Shown: positions 33,939 to 43,760 of the stretch, one piece after another | Layout: every line of letters begins with the position of its first letter | Position numbering within the stretch: the first letter of the stretch is position 1 | Origin: Bacteroidetes bacterium 47-18 | GTDB taxonomy: Bacteria; Bacteroidota; Bacteroidia; Chitinophagales; Chitinophagaceae | Length of the DNA stretch: 64,000 nucleotides | NCBI GenBank assembly: GCA_001897155.1 | Contig: MKSF01000014.1 | Coordinates: forward strand, 310,001-374,000 | Direction of reading: 5' to 3' | Notes under the pieces: generated by a model | Databases searched by the model: none | What the model was told of the DNA's origin: nothing | The model's input: only the letters and a program-made list of their open reading frames with translations | Program-made: the position numbers and the translations under genes

Positions 33939-35954
33939 TTACTTTAATCTTTGGTTGGCATTGCTGCTGATGAACATCTCATTGCGCTCTTCGGATATAA
34001 TTTCAATGAATCGTTCGTAATGCTTAAGCACATCTGATATCAATTCATTCTTTGTGAAAAGCTGAACATCGTAGCCCTCCCGGTCATCGCCAAAATAGGA
34101 TTTCGGGTAAAATGTCCGGTTATCCTCGATATTGGGCAGGTTGTCCTCCCGGAGCAGGTAATCGGACACTATCCTTAATTCATTCCTGACGCCGTACAAA
34201 AAGTTGTTCACCTTATCATATTTAATTTCGACCTCTATCCTGTGCGGCTTCCCGTAAGAATGGATGTCAGCTTCGATCCCGTTTCTTAAAAATTCTTCTT
34301 TCAGCTCTGTAAAGGCATCCTTCACGGTTGTGTCTATAAAATTATTAACGGACTTACGATCATGGAAAGAGATGATCTGTTTTAAGCGTTCTTTCCAGAA
34401 TTCTCCTGACCACGGTATGGTAGTCGCTGAAAAATCACGCTCATAATAGCTGATGTCAATAGACAAGGCCTTTACCAGGCTTACAATGAACAGCAGCCTG
34501 ATGACAGAGAACGGCAGCGCCGTGATCAGCGTCATGCTTTGTAAAGCGGTAAGCCCTCCCGCGTTCAGCAATAGCAATGCCAGCACAGCCAGTAAAATAC
34601 CCCAGCCGATCGTCTGCCATTTTGGAGAGATCCGGGCGTTCTTAGTGGCAATATTGTTCATGACGAACATGCCCGAATCGGCAGAGGTTATAAAAAAGAT
34701 AATGATGATTGCGATGCTTGAAAAGCTGGCGATTTCAGTCAGGGGAAAATATTCGAGGAAGCGGAACAGTAATGCGTCCGGGCTGCCGGAAAGCCGGCTC
34801 AATGCGCCATCCGCCACGTTCTGGTCGAGCTATATGGCGCTGTTACCGAAAACCGACATCCAGATGAAATTGAACAAAGTGGGGATGATCAGAACAGCCG
34901 CTATAAACTCCCGTATCGTTCTTCCTTTGGATATCCTTGCGATGAACAGGCCTACATAAGGCGACCAGGAGATCCACCAGGCCCAATACAATATTGTCCA
35001 GTCATAGAACCATGGCTGCGTATCCGCTTCATACACGTGCGTGTTGAATGTCAGGTTGAAAAAATTATTGATATAATTCCCGATGCCTTCGGTAAAGCTC
35101 CCGATCAGGTAAACGGTAGGTCCGAAGAGCAGCACAAACAACAGGAGCAGCATAACAGTTATGATATTGATGTTGCTTAATATCCTGATGCCCTTGTCTA
35201 CGCCGCTTACGGCAGAGAGCACGGAAAGCGAAACCAGCACGCCTACGATCAATACCTGGTACAGGAAATTGCTTCCCGGCAGGACATTCAATGTCTCCAG
35301 CCCGGAGTTGATCTGCACCACGCCGAAGCCCAGTGTTGTGGTGATCCCGAAAAAGGTGCTGCAAAGAGCGAATACATCAATGGTATTGCCCCACCTGCCT
35401 TTGATCCTGTCTTTCAGCAAAGGATAGAAACAGCTTCGCAGCGAAAGCGGCAGGCGGTAGCGATAGGAAAAGTATGCCAGAGATAGCCCTACGATCCCGT
35501 AGATCGCCCAGGCGTGGATACCCCAGTGAAAGAAAGTGTAAAGCTGTGCGTCCTTGGCACGCTGAACGGCTGTATTTCCCGAAAATATTGCGTCAGAGTA
35601 GTGCTGCATCGGTTCTGCGACGCTGAAATACATTAGCCCGATCCCCATACCGGCAGCGAACAGCATCGAAATCCATGAAAAGAAAGAATACTGCGGCTTG
35701 CTGTTATTCCTTCCCAGGCGGATATTGCCGTATTTGCTGAACATCAGGTAAACCAGGAACAGGACAAAGATCGTTACGGACCAGACGTAGATCCAGTTCA
35801 GGTTTACGAATATGAAGTTTTTGACGCTGTTGAGCAGGCTTTCCGTGAATGTCGGATAAACGGCAGCCAGTAAACAAATGCCTACAATAAAAATCAGACT
35901 TGGTAAGACTACGGCTTTGCTGAGCGTATTTCTTATTTTGGGTAATTTTATCAT
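33939..35954 (-). pseudogene. BCCT-family transporter (BetT-like) with in-frame amber codon
   Basis: One continuous frame of 672 codons is interrupted by TAG at 34830-34832. The first 374 residues carry the BCCT hallmarks AAGMGIGLMYFSVAEPMQHY and DWTILYWAWWISWSPYVGLF, for Na+/H+-coupled uptake of choline, betaine or carnitine. After TAG the frame resumes as LDQNVADGALSRLSGSPDAL and continues the remaining helices. A long hydrophilic C-terminal extension follows, as in BetT (DDREGYDVQLFTKNELISDV). A GTG at 34817 could start the second piece. Without suppression neither half has the full BCCT core, so this is a recent pseudogene or a read error. Confidence 0.85.
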
Positions 35955-36438
35955 ACGGTATTTAAATATTAGTTCTCCCGAAGCCGGAAGGTCTTATGCC
36001 TGCACTTTCTGTGCACATATACAGCGGAATTGAAACAGGCTGTTACGGTCATAGCCATGGCTGCTCCGGGCATTCAGAGATAAAGATGATTATTGACAAA
36101 AGGCTATGTGCACAAATATAAGAATATAAGCGGAACTACTTAAGCGGAAGGTACGTGATAGCCTGCCTGTGACCGCAGGTGATCTGTGCTGGAGCCCGGT
36201 GTGCGGATGACTGGAACGGCTTATAAAAGAGGAAAGGGTGCACTGCCGGCAAAGAAAGCAGGTAACAGAAAAGCACATCCTGCTATTGCGCTATTGCAGA
36301 CAGGAGCGGGCGTCCCCCGGAATACAAGACCGATATATCCGGAAGTTCATCAGGGGCACAGCCGCTTTTATTATAAAGATGCTTAGGGCGCGGTCATATA
36401 ATATCTGTAGCTTATAATGGCGAAATTGTCGCCATATG
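35955..36438. other. Non-coding gap, nothing recognised
   Basis: About 480 bp upstream of the BCCT gene. Short frames of 60-70 codons are present on both strands but show no signal, domain or codon bias. Confidence 0.3.
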
Positions 36439-36942
36439 TTATTTTTTTAGTTTTGCCAGGAGCCCGTCTAGTTGATTCAGGCCCATTGTAAAGCCTTCTT
36501 TGAAGCCCATGGCTATGGTCGTTTCCAGGTCAGCAAGGGTGTCGAATGTGAGCAGTATATCAACTTGTGCCTTATCTCCTTTTGCAGTAAAGCGGTTCTC
36601 CGCTAAATTCTGAGGGAACCCGGTATTCATCGTTCCGTTTTCATCGCAGAACCCATCTCTCTGGCTGAAGTTTTTTTCCGTTTCAATAGTGATGAAATTG
36701 GCTTTGGCCCAATGCTTTTCTCCTTCAGGTCCTACCATCGCGTAATGCCAGAACCCGCCTTCCCGGAAATCCATGGTCTTTGTTTCGGCCCTCCAGGGTT
36801 GAGGTCCCCACCATTGGTCGAGCAATTCGGACGTTGTCCAGGCTTTCCAGACCAGCTCAAGAGGTGCATCAAATTCACGTATCACGTGAATGGTGTTATT
36901 TTCCTTGTTGACTACGAAGTCAAATAATAGATGGCTGTTCAT
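36439..36942 (-). CDS. SRPBCC/AHSA1-domain protein
   Basis: 167 residues. The START-like fold of the AHSA1 (activator of Hsp90 ATPase homologue 1-like) family is shown by VIREFDAPLELVWKAWTTSE, LDQWWGPQPWRAETKTMDFR and the GFWHYAMVGPEGEKHW segment. The C-terminal helix (GFKEGFTMGLNQLDGLLAKL) closes the cavity. In bacteria these proteins are usually paired with an ArsR-type repressor, as here (gene at 37109, same strand, 166 bp upstream). Ligand unknown; no link to the htpG gene in this window is implied. Confidence 0.88.
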   Translation of the reverse strand: MNSHLLFDFVVNKENNTIHVIREFDAPLELVWKAWTTSELLDQWWGPQPWRAETKTMDFREGGFWHYAMVGPEGEKHWAKANFITIETEKNFSQRDGFCDENGTMNTGFPQNLAENRFTAKGDKAQVDILLTFDTLADLETTIAMGFKEGFTMGLNQLDGLLAKLKK

Positions 36943-37108
36943 TGTATTTGCTTTTTATGTTAATAATAATTTGTCGGGGTCCCGCCTTACCGGGATCTAA
37001 AGCTTGTGCTTTGGTTCCGTAGGCTTTTATATGCATAGCGTTGTCTGCCCTGTCAATGGAAAAACATGGTTTTAGCCTGTGACCTGGAAGCAATAAAACG
37101 GGAATAGC

Positions 37109-37429
37109 TTACTTTTCCTGCATTTTTGCCAATAGCTGATCCAGGTTATCAAAACGATCTTCCCAGATTTTACGGAACTGTTCGAGCCATTGATCTATTT
37201 CTTTCATTTTATCAATTTTAAGCTGGTAATGTATTTCCCTGCCTTTGTGTGCCTGGCTGACCAGTTCGCACTCTGCCAAAATGCGTAAATGCTTGGAAAC
37301 CGCCTGGCGGCTTGTATCAAAATGCTCGGCAATGGCGTTCGGTGTCATCGCCTGTAATGCGATTAAAGCAATAATTGCCCGTCTTGTCGGGTCGGCTATG
37401 GCCTGGAAAATATCTCGTCTCATTTCCAT
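37109..37429 (-). CDS. ArsR-type helix-turn-helix repressor
   Basis: 106 residues from the start at 37429 ([20 protein letters not shown]); an earlier Met would add unrelated residues. The winged helix is clear: [40 protein letters not shown], then REIHYQLK. No metal-binding CxC motif is present, so this is the AHSA1-associated type rather than an arsenic or zinc sensor. It precedes the AHSA1 gene on the same strand and probably controls both. Confidence 0.9.
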   Translation of the reverse strand: MEMRRDIFQAIADPTRRAIIALIALQAMTPNAIAEHFDTSRQAVSKHLRILAECELVSQAHKGREIHYQLKIDKMKEIDQWLEQFRKIWEDRFDNLDQLLAKMQEK

Positions 37430-37774
37430 TGTGCAAATATATGTTTGCAAATATAAGTGCAATTATCCGGTTTCGCAATTTTTTCCGTGATTTTTATGGG
37501 AAACAATCTCTTATTGCAGGTACACTTAGCTAGTGAGCTTCCCGGTTCAGAGACCGTCTTTACTATAGGGTCCATAGCGTACCGGTCATTCCGAACGGAT
37601 GTGAAGCATCTCTTATAATAATTGGTAACTTATAATGGCTTTGTTTCCTTCATACAGATAACCAGTTGATTTTGTTATGGTATGGACCTGCCCGCCTGGG
37701 TGGCGGACCTCCGGGTTGTAAGCCTCCATACCGTTGAAAGATTTGTGTAATTTTGTAATATCCAACCAAATTAT
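37430..37774. repeat. Gap with one copy of the dispersed repeat motif
   Basis: CATTCCGAACGGATGTGAAG followed by CATCTCTTATAATAATTGG lies at about 37588-37625, a short copy of the dispersed family without its GTTGTTGGTG hairpin. A -7-like TAATTTTG (37748-37755) precedes the Crp gene. Confidence 0.6.
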
Positions 37775-38347
37775 TTGCTGAAATGGGGCATATCAGGGCA
37801 TATTACGAACGGATCACGATTGCAGGAAGCGGAATGGAACTTTATAGCTTCTTTTTTCGACAGGAAAGTTTTTGCCAGGAACCAGGTCATTACACGGCAG
37901 GGCGAAACAGAAAACTATCTTTCGTTCGTAGAAACGGGTATCGTCCGGTTTTATATTCCCGGTGATGAGAACGAATTGACCTTTGATTTCTGTTTTGATA
38001 AGGAGTTTACCTGTGCTTACAATTCATTCCTGACACAAACACCGTCCGAATATGAATTGCAGGCATTGACGGAAACCGTTGCCTGGCGGATATCTTACGA
38101 CGATCTGCAAAAAGTGTATGCCCAAACCAAAGCCGGGAATTATTTGGGCCGTTGGGTGTCTGAAAAATTATTTCTTGCAAAAAGCAGGCGGGAATTATCC
38201 CTGTTAAAATATACCGCAAAGGAGCGGTATTTGAATTTATTCAGCGAGCAGCCCGATATTTTAAAATTCATCCCGCTGAAATATATTGCTTCCTACATCG
38301 GGATAACGCCACAGGGCTTGAGCCGGATACGCAGGCAAATTACGTAG
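37775..38347 (+). CDS. Crp/Fnr-family transcription regulator
   Basis: 190 residues from a TTG start at 37775; there is no in-frame ATG between it and the upstream stop, so the TTG is the only sensible start. The cyclic-nucleotide-binding-like beta roll is visible in FARNQVITRQGETENYLSFV and ETGIVRFYIPGDENELTFDF. The C-terminal helix-turn-helix is IPLKYIASYIGITPQGLSRI. No residues typical of cAMP binding are evident. The protein is somewhat short at the N-terminus. It is probably a one-component regulator; its target is unknown. Confidence 0.85.
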   Translation: MLKWGISGHITNGSRLQEAEWNFIASFFDRKVFARNQVITRQGETENYLSFVETGIVRFYIPGDENELTFDFCFDKEFTCAYNSFLTQTPSEYELQALTETVAWRISYDDLQKVYAQTKAGNYLGRWVSEKLFLAKSRRELSLLKYTAKERYLNLFSEQPDILKFIPLKYIASYIGITPQGLSRIRRQIT

Positions 38348-38442
38348 CGGCTATGCCCCCGCTGCAATCGGTAAGCCCGGGGTAAATTAGTTGACATAGG
38401 TTCATTGTCTGCCTTATTGGTTTTTTTGACCTTTGTAATAAA

Positions 38443-39033
38443 ATGCAGGAAATGAAACGTGCAATTCTGGCTTACGGGCACAGCATGCTAAGGCAGCAAT
38501 GCAAAGACATTGAAAAGGAATATTCCGGGTTGGACAAGCTAATAGCCGATATGTGGGAAACCATGAGAAATGCCAATGGTTGCGGGCTGGCGGCACCGCA
38601 GATCGGGCTTCCGGTAAAGTTGTTCATCGTAGACAGCAGAACGACTTTTGAAAATCTTGAAGAAGCGGATAGGGAGATCTATTTTGACCGGGATGATAAA
38701 GGCATCATGGAAACATTCATCAATGCCCGGATCATTGAACGTTCCGGGACGCTTTGGGAAGACGGGGAGGGCTGTTTAAGCATTCCGGGCTTGTTGCAGA
38801 AAGTAAAAAGGCACTGGACGATAAAAATGGAATATTATGATCACAGCTTTGACAAGCACATTCGTTCATTCAGCGGGACAACAGCAAGGATGATACAGCA
38901 CGAATACGACCACACAGAGGGCATTCTTTACCTCGATTATCTTAAGCCCCTGACCAAAAAGCTTATGGCCACCAGGCTCAGGAAGATAATGAAAGGTCAG
39001 ATCAGGCCCCGATATCCTATGAAGTTCGTGTAA
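38443..39033 (+). CDS. def: Peptide deformylase
   Basis: 196 residues (or 193 from the Met at 38452). It removes the formyl group from nascent N-termini. All three motifs are intact: GCGLAAPQIG (GxGLAAxQ), EGCLSIPG (zinc Cys) and QHEYDHTEGILYLD (HExDH zinc histidines and catalytic Glu). A short insertion (FENLEEADREIYFDRDDKGI) lies between motifs 1 and 2, common in this phylum. It stands next to the OmpA-like gene rather than with fmt. Confidence 0.95.
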   Translation: MQEMKRAILAYGHSMLRQQCKDIEKEYSGLDKLIADMWETMRNANGCGLAAPQIGLPVKLFIVDSRTTFENLEEADREIYFDRDDKGIMETFINARIIERSGTLWEDGEGCLSIPGLLQKVKRHWTIKMEYYDHSFDKHIRSFSGTTARMIQHEYDHTEGILYLDYLKPLTKKLMATRLRKIMKGQIRPRYPMKFV

Positions 39034-39083
39034 CCGTATCGTAATATGGTAATTATGTAAATTGCAGTTTAAAAATTTGAGAT

Positions 39084-39530
39084 ATGGGGTATATAAAGGC
39101 GCTGATACTGCTATCAATGATTTTCAGCTTCGGACACCCCGAAGCTCAGTCTCATAATGATGAAAAGCAGCTTGTCCGGTTTAGGGAGCAATCTGTAAAG
39201 CTGACCAGGAGCGGGAAGCTCCGGGTGGACTCATTGATCAATACTATGCAGGACGGCAAGCTGCTGATTGAAGGCGCGGCGGGCCATGACTATGTAGATG
39301 CGCAGTATAGCTGGTCCAGGATGGACGCGGTTAGGGCATATATTATTGACAAAGGGGTAGATACTGCCAGGATCATCTTCAGGTATGGCAGTGAGGTTCC
39401 TTCCCGGTCAGTCAGCTTAAGCGTGACCCTCAAGGAAGATTCCGGTCGCTCGATCACTCCGCCACCGCACCCTGTATTGACTGACTATCCCCCGCGGAAA
39501 TGGCATAAGGTATGGAAGAAGCTCAGGTAG
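39084..39530 (+). CDS. Small secreted protein with OmpA-C-like pattern
   Basis: 148 residues. The signal peptide is MGYIKALILLSMIFSFGHPE with cleavage near AQS. The pattern LRVDSLINTMQDGKLLIEGA, SRMDAVRAYIIDKGVDTARI and IFRYGSEV follows the helix-strand-helix of OmpA-like peptidoglycan-binding domains. However, the usual Asp/Arg pair that contacts diaminopimelate is not clear. The C-terminus is Pro-rich and basic. It may be a diverged envelope protein. The deformylase gene is 50 bp upstream. Confidence 0.65.
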   Translation: MGYIKALILLSMIFSFGHPEAQSHNDEKQLVRFREQSVKLTRSGKLRVDSLINTMQDGKLLIEGAAGHDYVDAQYSWSRMDAVRAYIIDKGVDTARIIFRYGSEVPSRSVSLSVTLKEDSGRSITPPPHPVLTDYPPRKWHKVWKKLR

Positions 39531-39659
39531 CAAAACGTATCAGCTCCTGTAAATGCCTCCCCCCCGGATACGAGGAACCGGAAGCTCAATATATTGCATA
39601 GGGTGTTTTATTTCCATTGATGGGGGAAACAGGTGAATATATGGGCTGCTATGATTTAA

Positions 39660-39698
39660 AATAACAGGAGCCCGGCATAATGCCGGGCTCCTGTTATT
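39660..39698. terminator. Strong bidirectional terminator
   Basis: An 18-bp perfect stem, AATAACAGGAGCCCGGCA with TGCCGGGCTCCTGTTATT, has a 3-base loop, A/T flanks and a T-run on the plus strand. It lies between the convergent OmpA-like and M43 genes. Confidence 0.9.
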
Positions 39699-39714
39699 TT
39701 TTATACGCTTTCCC

Positions 39715-42700
39715 TTAGAGGGATTTCGTGATCTTATTTACCTGTAATACATTATTGTCCTTATCGGCGATATACAGCATATACACACCATCCGAAAGAT
39801 CGGAAATGTTGATATGAAGGGTATTGTCTGCCGTTTTCAGGATCCTGCCGTCTATCGACCTGATAGTGAGATTGACATTCTGGCTGTAATCAATGCTCAG
39901 CAGTCCCGTAGTAGGATTAGGATAGACCTTTATGCCGTTCGCAGCGTAAATATCTCCTATGCCCAGCGGGTCCTTATGGTGGTAAACTTCACTGCAGGCA
40001 TTACAGTCGTCCTTATACACGCATACTTTGAAATAGCCGTATGCCTGCGGCACATGCCGGTAGGTCGTATTGCCTGAGATCAGCACATTGTTAAAGTACC
40101 ATTTGTAGGAATCAAAGGTGGACGGTACTTCAAATGCCCCGTTCTTAAGCAGCAGCACAGGCGTAGGCACCGGCAGCAATTCCGCAGTGGCGGTATTGGA
40201 GCGGGCAACGCAACCGTTGACGGTATTGGTGGCATAATAACGGCCCGCGCTGTACACCCTGATCGTTGTATCGTTTTCGCCCGGGATCAGCCCGCTGTTA
40301 TCGTACCATTCGATGGTTCCGTCAGCATTGCTTACTTCCAGCTCCAGGCTGTCGAAACGGCAATAATCTGCGAAGTAATCCGGTGTGACCGTGATCGGGT
40401 TGGGAGTGGTTACGCTGAAGGTCAGGGTATTGCTCTGTGCCGTATTGTTCAGCACACAAATAGCATTGCTGGTTACCGTAACATATACCTGGTCGCCGTT
40501 CACGAAATTACCGAGGGTAACGGAAGGGCTGTTTGAGCCTATCGGGGAGCCGTTCCTGGTCCATGCAAAGGAAGGAGAGGTACCTCCGTTGGTCGTGGTG
40601 GCTGTCAGTTGTATCGTGCTGTAATTACAGATGTTCACACCGGCAGAGGACGTTATGCTTACTGTAGGTGTAGCGTTAGTCTGTACCTGCATCGTGATGC
40701 TGTTGCTGGTGACCAGGGCGGCTGTCACACAAGGGAGGCTGGACTGTAATTCACAGGTCACCACATCATTGTTGTTCAATGTGCTGCTGGTATAGGTCGT
40801 TGCATTGGTGCCTGTGATATTACCGTTGACCTTCCAGGTATATACGGGAGTGGTACCGGTATTGGTGGCCGTAGCCGTAAAAGTTACCGGTGTGTTCTCG
40901 CATATGGTGCTGGCGGTAGCGGTTATCTGTATCGTTGGGGTGCTTACCGGCAGTACGGTCATCGTGATCGCATTGCTGCTGGCAGTATCCCTGGAGATAC
41001 ATGGCGCGTTAGAGGTCAGGAAGCAGCTTACAACATCGTTATTATTAAGATTGCTCACCGTATAGGTAGCGCTGTTGGTGCCCGTATTGATGCCGTTTAC
41101 TTTCCACTGGTACACGGGATTCAGTCCGCCGTTGGAGGTAGTGGCCGTAAAGGTTACCGTTTGTCCCTGGCAGGCTGTGTTGTTGGTCAGTCCGCTGGCG
41201 ATGCTGATCGTCGGTACCACATTGGGAGTATTGGTCATTGTGATGGTATTGCTGGTAGCGCTCAGCGGGGAAGCGCATGGCAGGTCGGAGGTCATCTCGC
41301 AGGTTACGAAGTCGCCTGCCTGCAGCGTGGCTGTGGTAAAGGTGGCGCTGTTGGTGCCTGCGTTGATACCATTCACTTTCCATTGGTACTGCGGCGTGCC
41401 GCCGTTCACCGGTACGGCTGTAAATGTAACCGATGAGGCTATGCATAAATTGGTCTGGCTGGCAGTGATGCTGACCGCAGGTTGCACATTGGCCGATACG
41501 GACACCGTAAGCCCGTTGCTGACAGCGGTAGGCGTAGTGGTACAGGTAAGGCTTGAGGTCACCTCACAGGTCACCACATCATTATTGCCCAGGGTATTGC
41601 TGGCGAAGGTGGAGCTGTTGGTTCCCGCATTGCTGCCATTCACTTTCCACTGGTACACAGGCGTACTGCCTACATTGGTGGCCGTAGCGTTAAATGTGAT
41701 CAGCTGGCCGGTACATATGGAAAGGCTTTGTGATGTATTGATAGTGATAGTAGGCGTTACGGTACTGACCACCTGGAAGGTCAGCGCATTGCTGGTAATG
41801 GTATCCGTTGCATTGCAGGCGCCGGGATAGGTCACCCTGAATGTGAATACATCATTATTGTTGATGCCGGTGGTATTGTAGGACATACCCGAAGCCAGGT
41901 AGGTGCCGTTCTTATACCACAGGAATTGTGAGGTGACGTGCGGGTTGGTCACATTGGCCGATAAGGTAACATTTGCGTTGGTGCAGATGGTGGTGCCGGT
42001 GCTGGCAGCGATCGTGGCGGCAGGTACCGGTACATTGGGCTCTATGATAACGGTATAGTCTTCGTGCTGCCCGAGATTTAATGCGGCGCAGGGGGTGACA
42101 TTCGCTATCGGGTTGGAGCTGATATCCGCGCTGACCCGCATCCTGACCGGTGTACAGGTAGCTACGCCGGCGGCAGATGGTATGATAATGCTTTGTGTGT
42201 GCGTAAAGGTGGAGCTGGAAGCGGTGGAAGACAAAACAAGCTCACCGGCTTCAAACGTGCCGTTATTATTGTAATCTATCCATACCCGGGCGTGCTGCGG
42301 GTTGGTCCTGGTGCCTACCTGCAGCGTGTATGTTTCACCCTGCTTTAACCTGGTAGGCATAAAGTTACAGACATAGTTCTGGTAATTGACCATATTATCG
42401 CTGCTGTAAGTGCCTGTAATATTATGCAGGTCAGCTATCTTAACGGATACGGGTCCGCAGTCGTTATTGTTGTAGGAAGATCTCAGGGTAGGGGTACATA
42501 CCGCCGCTGTGGTGGGGTTAGGTACTTCCGTCAGCGGAGTGGCTCCCAGTGAGTAGATCAGCGTGGACCTGTAATTGAACAGGTGGAACAGGAAACGTTC
42601 TTTCTGCCCGTGGGTGAACCTGTTGGCGCAGTTGGTATAGTTCATGATATTGTACTGCACATTGTTGTAAGGCATGCCGGTACACCCGTTGGTCCCGCTG

Positions 42701-43572
42701 GGGCAGGCGCCGGACTGCAGGTCATGCGGCTCGGTGTCGCATATCAGGTCGCCGGTGTTCTGGCAGTTGCTTAAGGGAGGGCAGGAATTGGGGCCTGAGC
42801 TTCCCTGGAAAGTATGCAGCAGGCCGAAGCTGTGGCCTATCTCATGCGGGAAGGCAAAATAGTAGCTGCCGTTGGGGTAAGGAGTGGTATAGCGTACCAG
42901 CATCACGTTACCGTCCTGGTTCACCGGTGCGGGAGGCAGGTAAGCGTAGCCTCCGACCCCGCCACCTGGCCCGTCAATATAATTGACCAGCCAGATATTA
43001 TAATAATAGTCCCTGTCCCACATAGACAAAGCTTTCAGGTCGGCATCCGATACGCCTGTGCTGCCTTCAAGCTTTATGCCCCAGTTGGCATAAACAGGGT
43101 AGTAGTCAGTGACCTTTACACGGTTGATCCCGTTAGTGGGCTGCGGGTTGCATCCGGGTGTCCTTTTGGCGATCTTGAACCTGATGGGGAACCTGACACC
43201 GCCGTTCTGCTCATTGACATATAAAGGCCAGGTAGCGGCAAACGTCTGGTTCAGGTAATCCAGGTAGGCCAGGATCGTAGCTTCTGAAGGATTATTGGTC
43301 GTGCCTACCGCTTCCCCGCTGTGCATCACGTGAAATACGACAGGTATCTCGTAGATCGTGTCATTGTTCTCGTATGCGATCAGCTCGTTGAGATTAAGCG
43401 GTCTGCTTTTAAAGGCTGCCCATTGGGCTGTCATTGCATCTACCTGGCTCCTGTAGTTGGCATCGTTGTTGTACCGTTGCTGATGCAGGTAATCGGTACC
43501 GCAGGACTGGGCGCTGAGGTCAGCGCTTATCAGGCCAATGAATGAAAGTAGTAATAAATAGATTTTTTTCAT
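39715..43572 (-). CDS. T9SS type A M43-family metalloprotease with Ig-like repeats
   Basis: 1285 residues with signal peptide MKKIYLLLLSFIGLISADLS. The metzincin zinc site HEIGHSFGLLH is at residues 243-253 and the Met-turn is in NIMNYTNCANRF, as in pappalysin/cytophagalysin (M43). A GEVOTR-like domain follows (DYNNNGTFEAGELVLSS). From about 510 to 1010 there are five or six tandem Ig-like repeats of roughly 90-95 residues with a shared YQWKVNGxNAGTNSATF core and one Cys pair each. The C-terminus (IYAANGIKVYPNPTTGLLSI to VNKITKSL) is a T9SS type A sorting domain. It is probably an extracellular protease. The start is supported by the signal. Confidence 0.93.
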   Translation of the reverse strand: MKKIYLLLLSFIGLISADLSAQSCGTDYLHQQRYNNDANYRSQVDAMTAQWAAFKSRPLNLNELIAYENNDTIYEIPVVFHVMHSGEAVGTTNNPSEATILAYLDYLNQTFAATWPLYVNEQNGGVRFPIRFKIAKRTPGCNPQPTNGINRVKVTDYYPVYANWGIKLEGSTGVSDADLKALSMWDRDYYYNIWLVNYIDGPGGGVGGYAYLPPAPVNQDGNVMLVRYTTPYPNGSYYFAFPHEIGHSFGLLHTFQGSSGPNSCPPLSNCQNTGDLICDTEPHDLQSGACPSGTNGCTGMPYNNVQYNIMNYTNCANRFTHGQKERFLFHLFNYRSTLIYSLGATPLTEVPNPTTAAVCTPTLRSSYNNNDCGPVSVKIADLHNITGTYSSDNMVNYQNYVCNFMPTRLKQGETYTLQVGTRTNPQHARVWIDYNNNGTFEAGELVLSSTASSSTFTHTQSIIIPSAAGVATCTPVRMRVSADISSNPIANVTPCAALNLGQHEDYTVIIEPNVPVPAATIAASTGTTICTNANVTLSANVTNPHVTSQFLWYKNGTYLASGMSYNTTGINNNDVFTFRVTYPGACNATDTITSNALTFQVVSTVTPTITINTSQSLSICTGQLITFNATATNVGSTPVYQWKVNGSNAGTNSSTFASNTLGNNDVVTCEVTSSLTCTTTPTAVSNGLTVSVSANVQPAVSITASQTNLCIASSVTFTAVPVNGGTPQYQWKVNGINAGTNSATFTTATLQAGDFVTCEMTSDLPCASPLSATSNTITMTNTPNVVPTISIASGLTNNTACQGQTVTFTATTSNGGLNPVYQWKVNGINTGTNSATYTVSNLNNNDVVSCFLTSNAPCISRDTASSNAITMTVLPVSTPTIQITATASTICENTPVTFTATATNTGTTPVYTWKVNGNITGTNATTYTSSTLNNNDVVTCELQSSLPCVTAALVTSNSITMQVQTNATPTVSITSSAGVNICNYSTIQLTATTTNGGTSPSFAWTRNGSPIGSNSPSVTLGNFVNGDQVYVTVTSNAICVLNNTAQSNTLTFSVTTPNPITVTPDYFADYCRFDSLELEVSNADGTIEWYDNSGLIPGENDTTIRVYSAGRYYATNTVNGCVARSNTATAELLPVPTPVLLLKNGAFEVPSTFDSYKWYFNNVLISGNTTYRHVPQAYGYFKVCVYKDDCNACSEVYHHKDPLGIGDIYAANGIKVYPNPTTGLLSIDYSQNVNLTIRSIDGRILKTADNTLHINISDLSDGVYMLYIADKDNNVLQVNKITKSL

Positions 43573-43760
43573 AAATATTTAATCATTAATCATTCGCAAA
43601 AATAACGTTTTTGATCCACTATTTTCACAATAAAATAACTTTTATTAAATATCTCTGGAGCTGTGCGGTCCGGCAGGCTGTTTTATTGCCGGCGACCTCT
43701 TACGGATCTGTGCAATGCAGTATCTTTGGTGTCTGAAGCGGAGCCGCTTTTGTCTACATT

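Noticed and set aside
36186-36386. 66-codon frame between BCCT and AHSA1 genes
   Set aside because: No signal, domain, promoter or repeated occurrence supports it.
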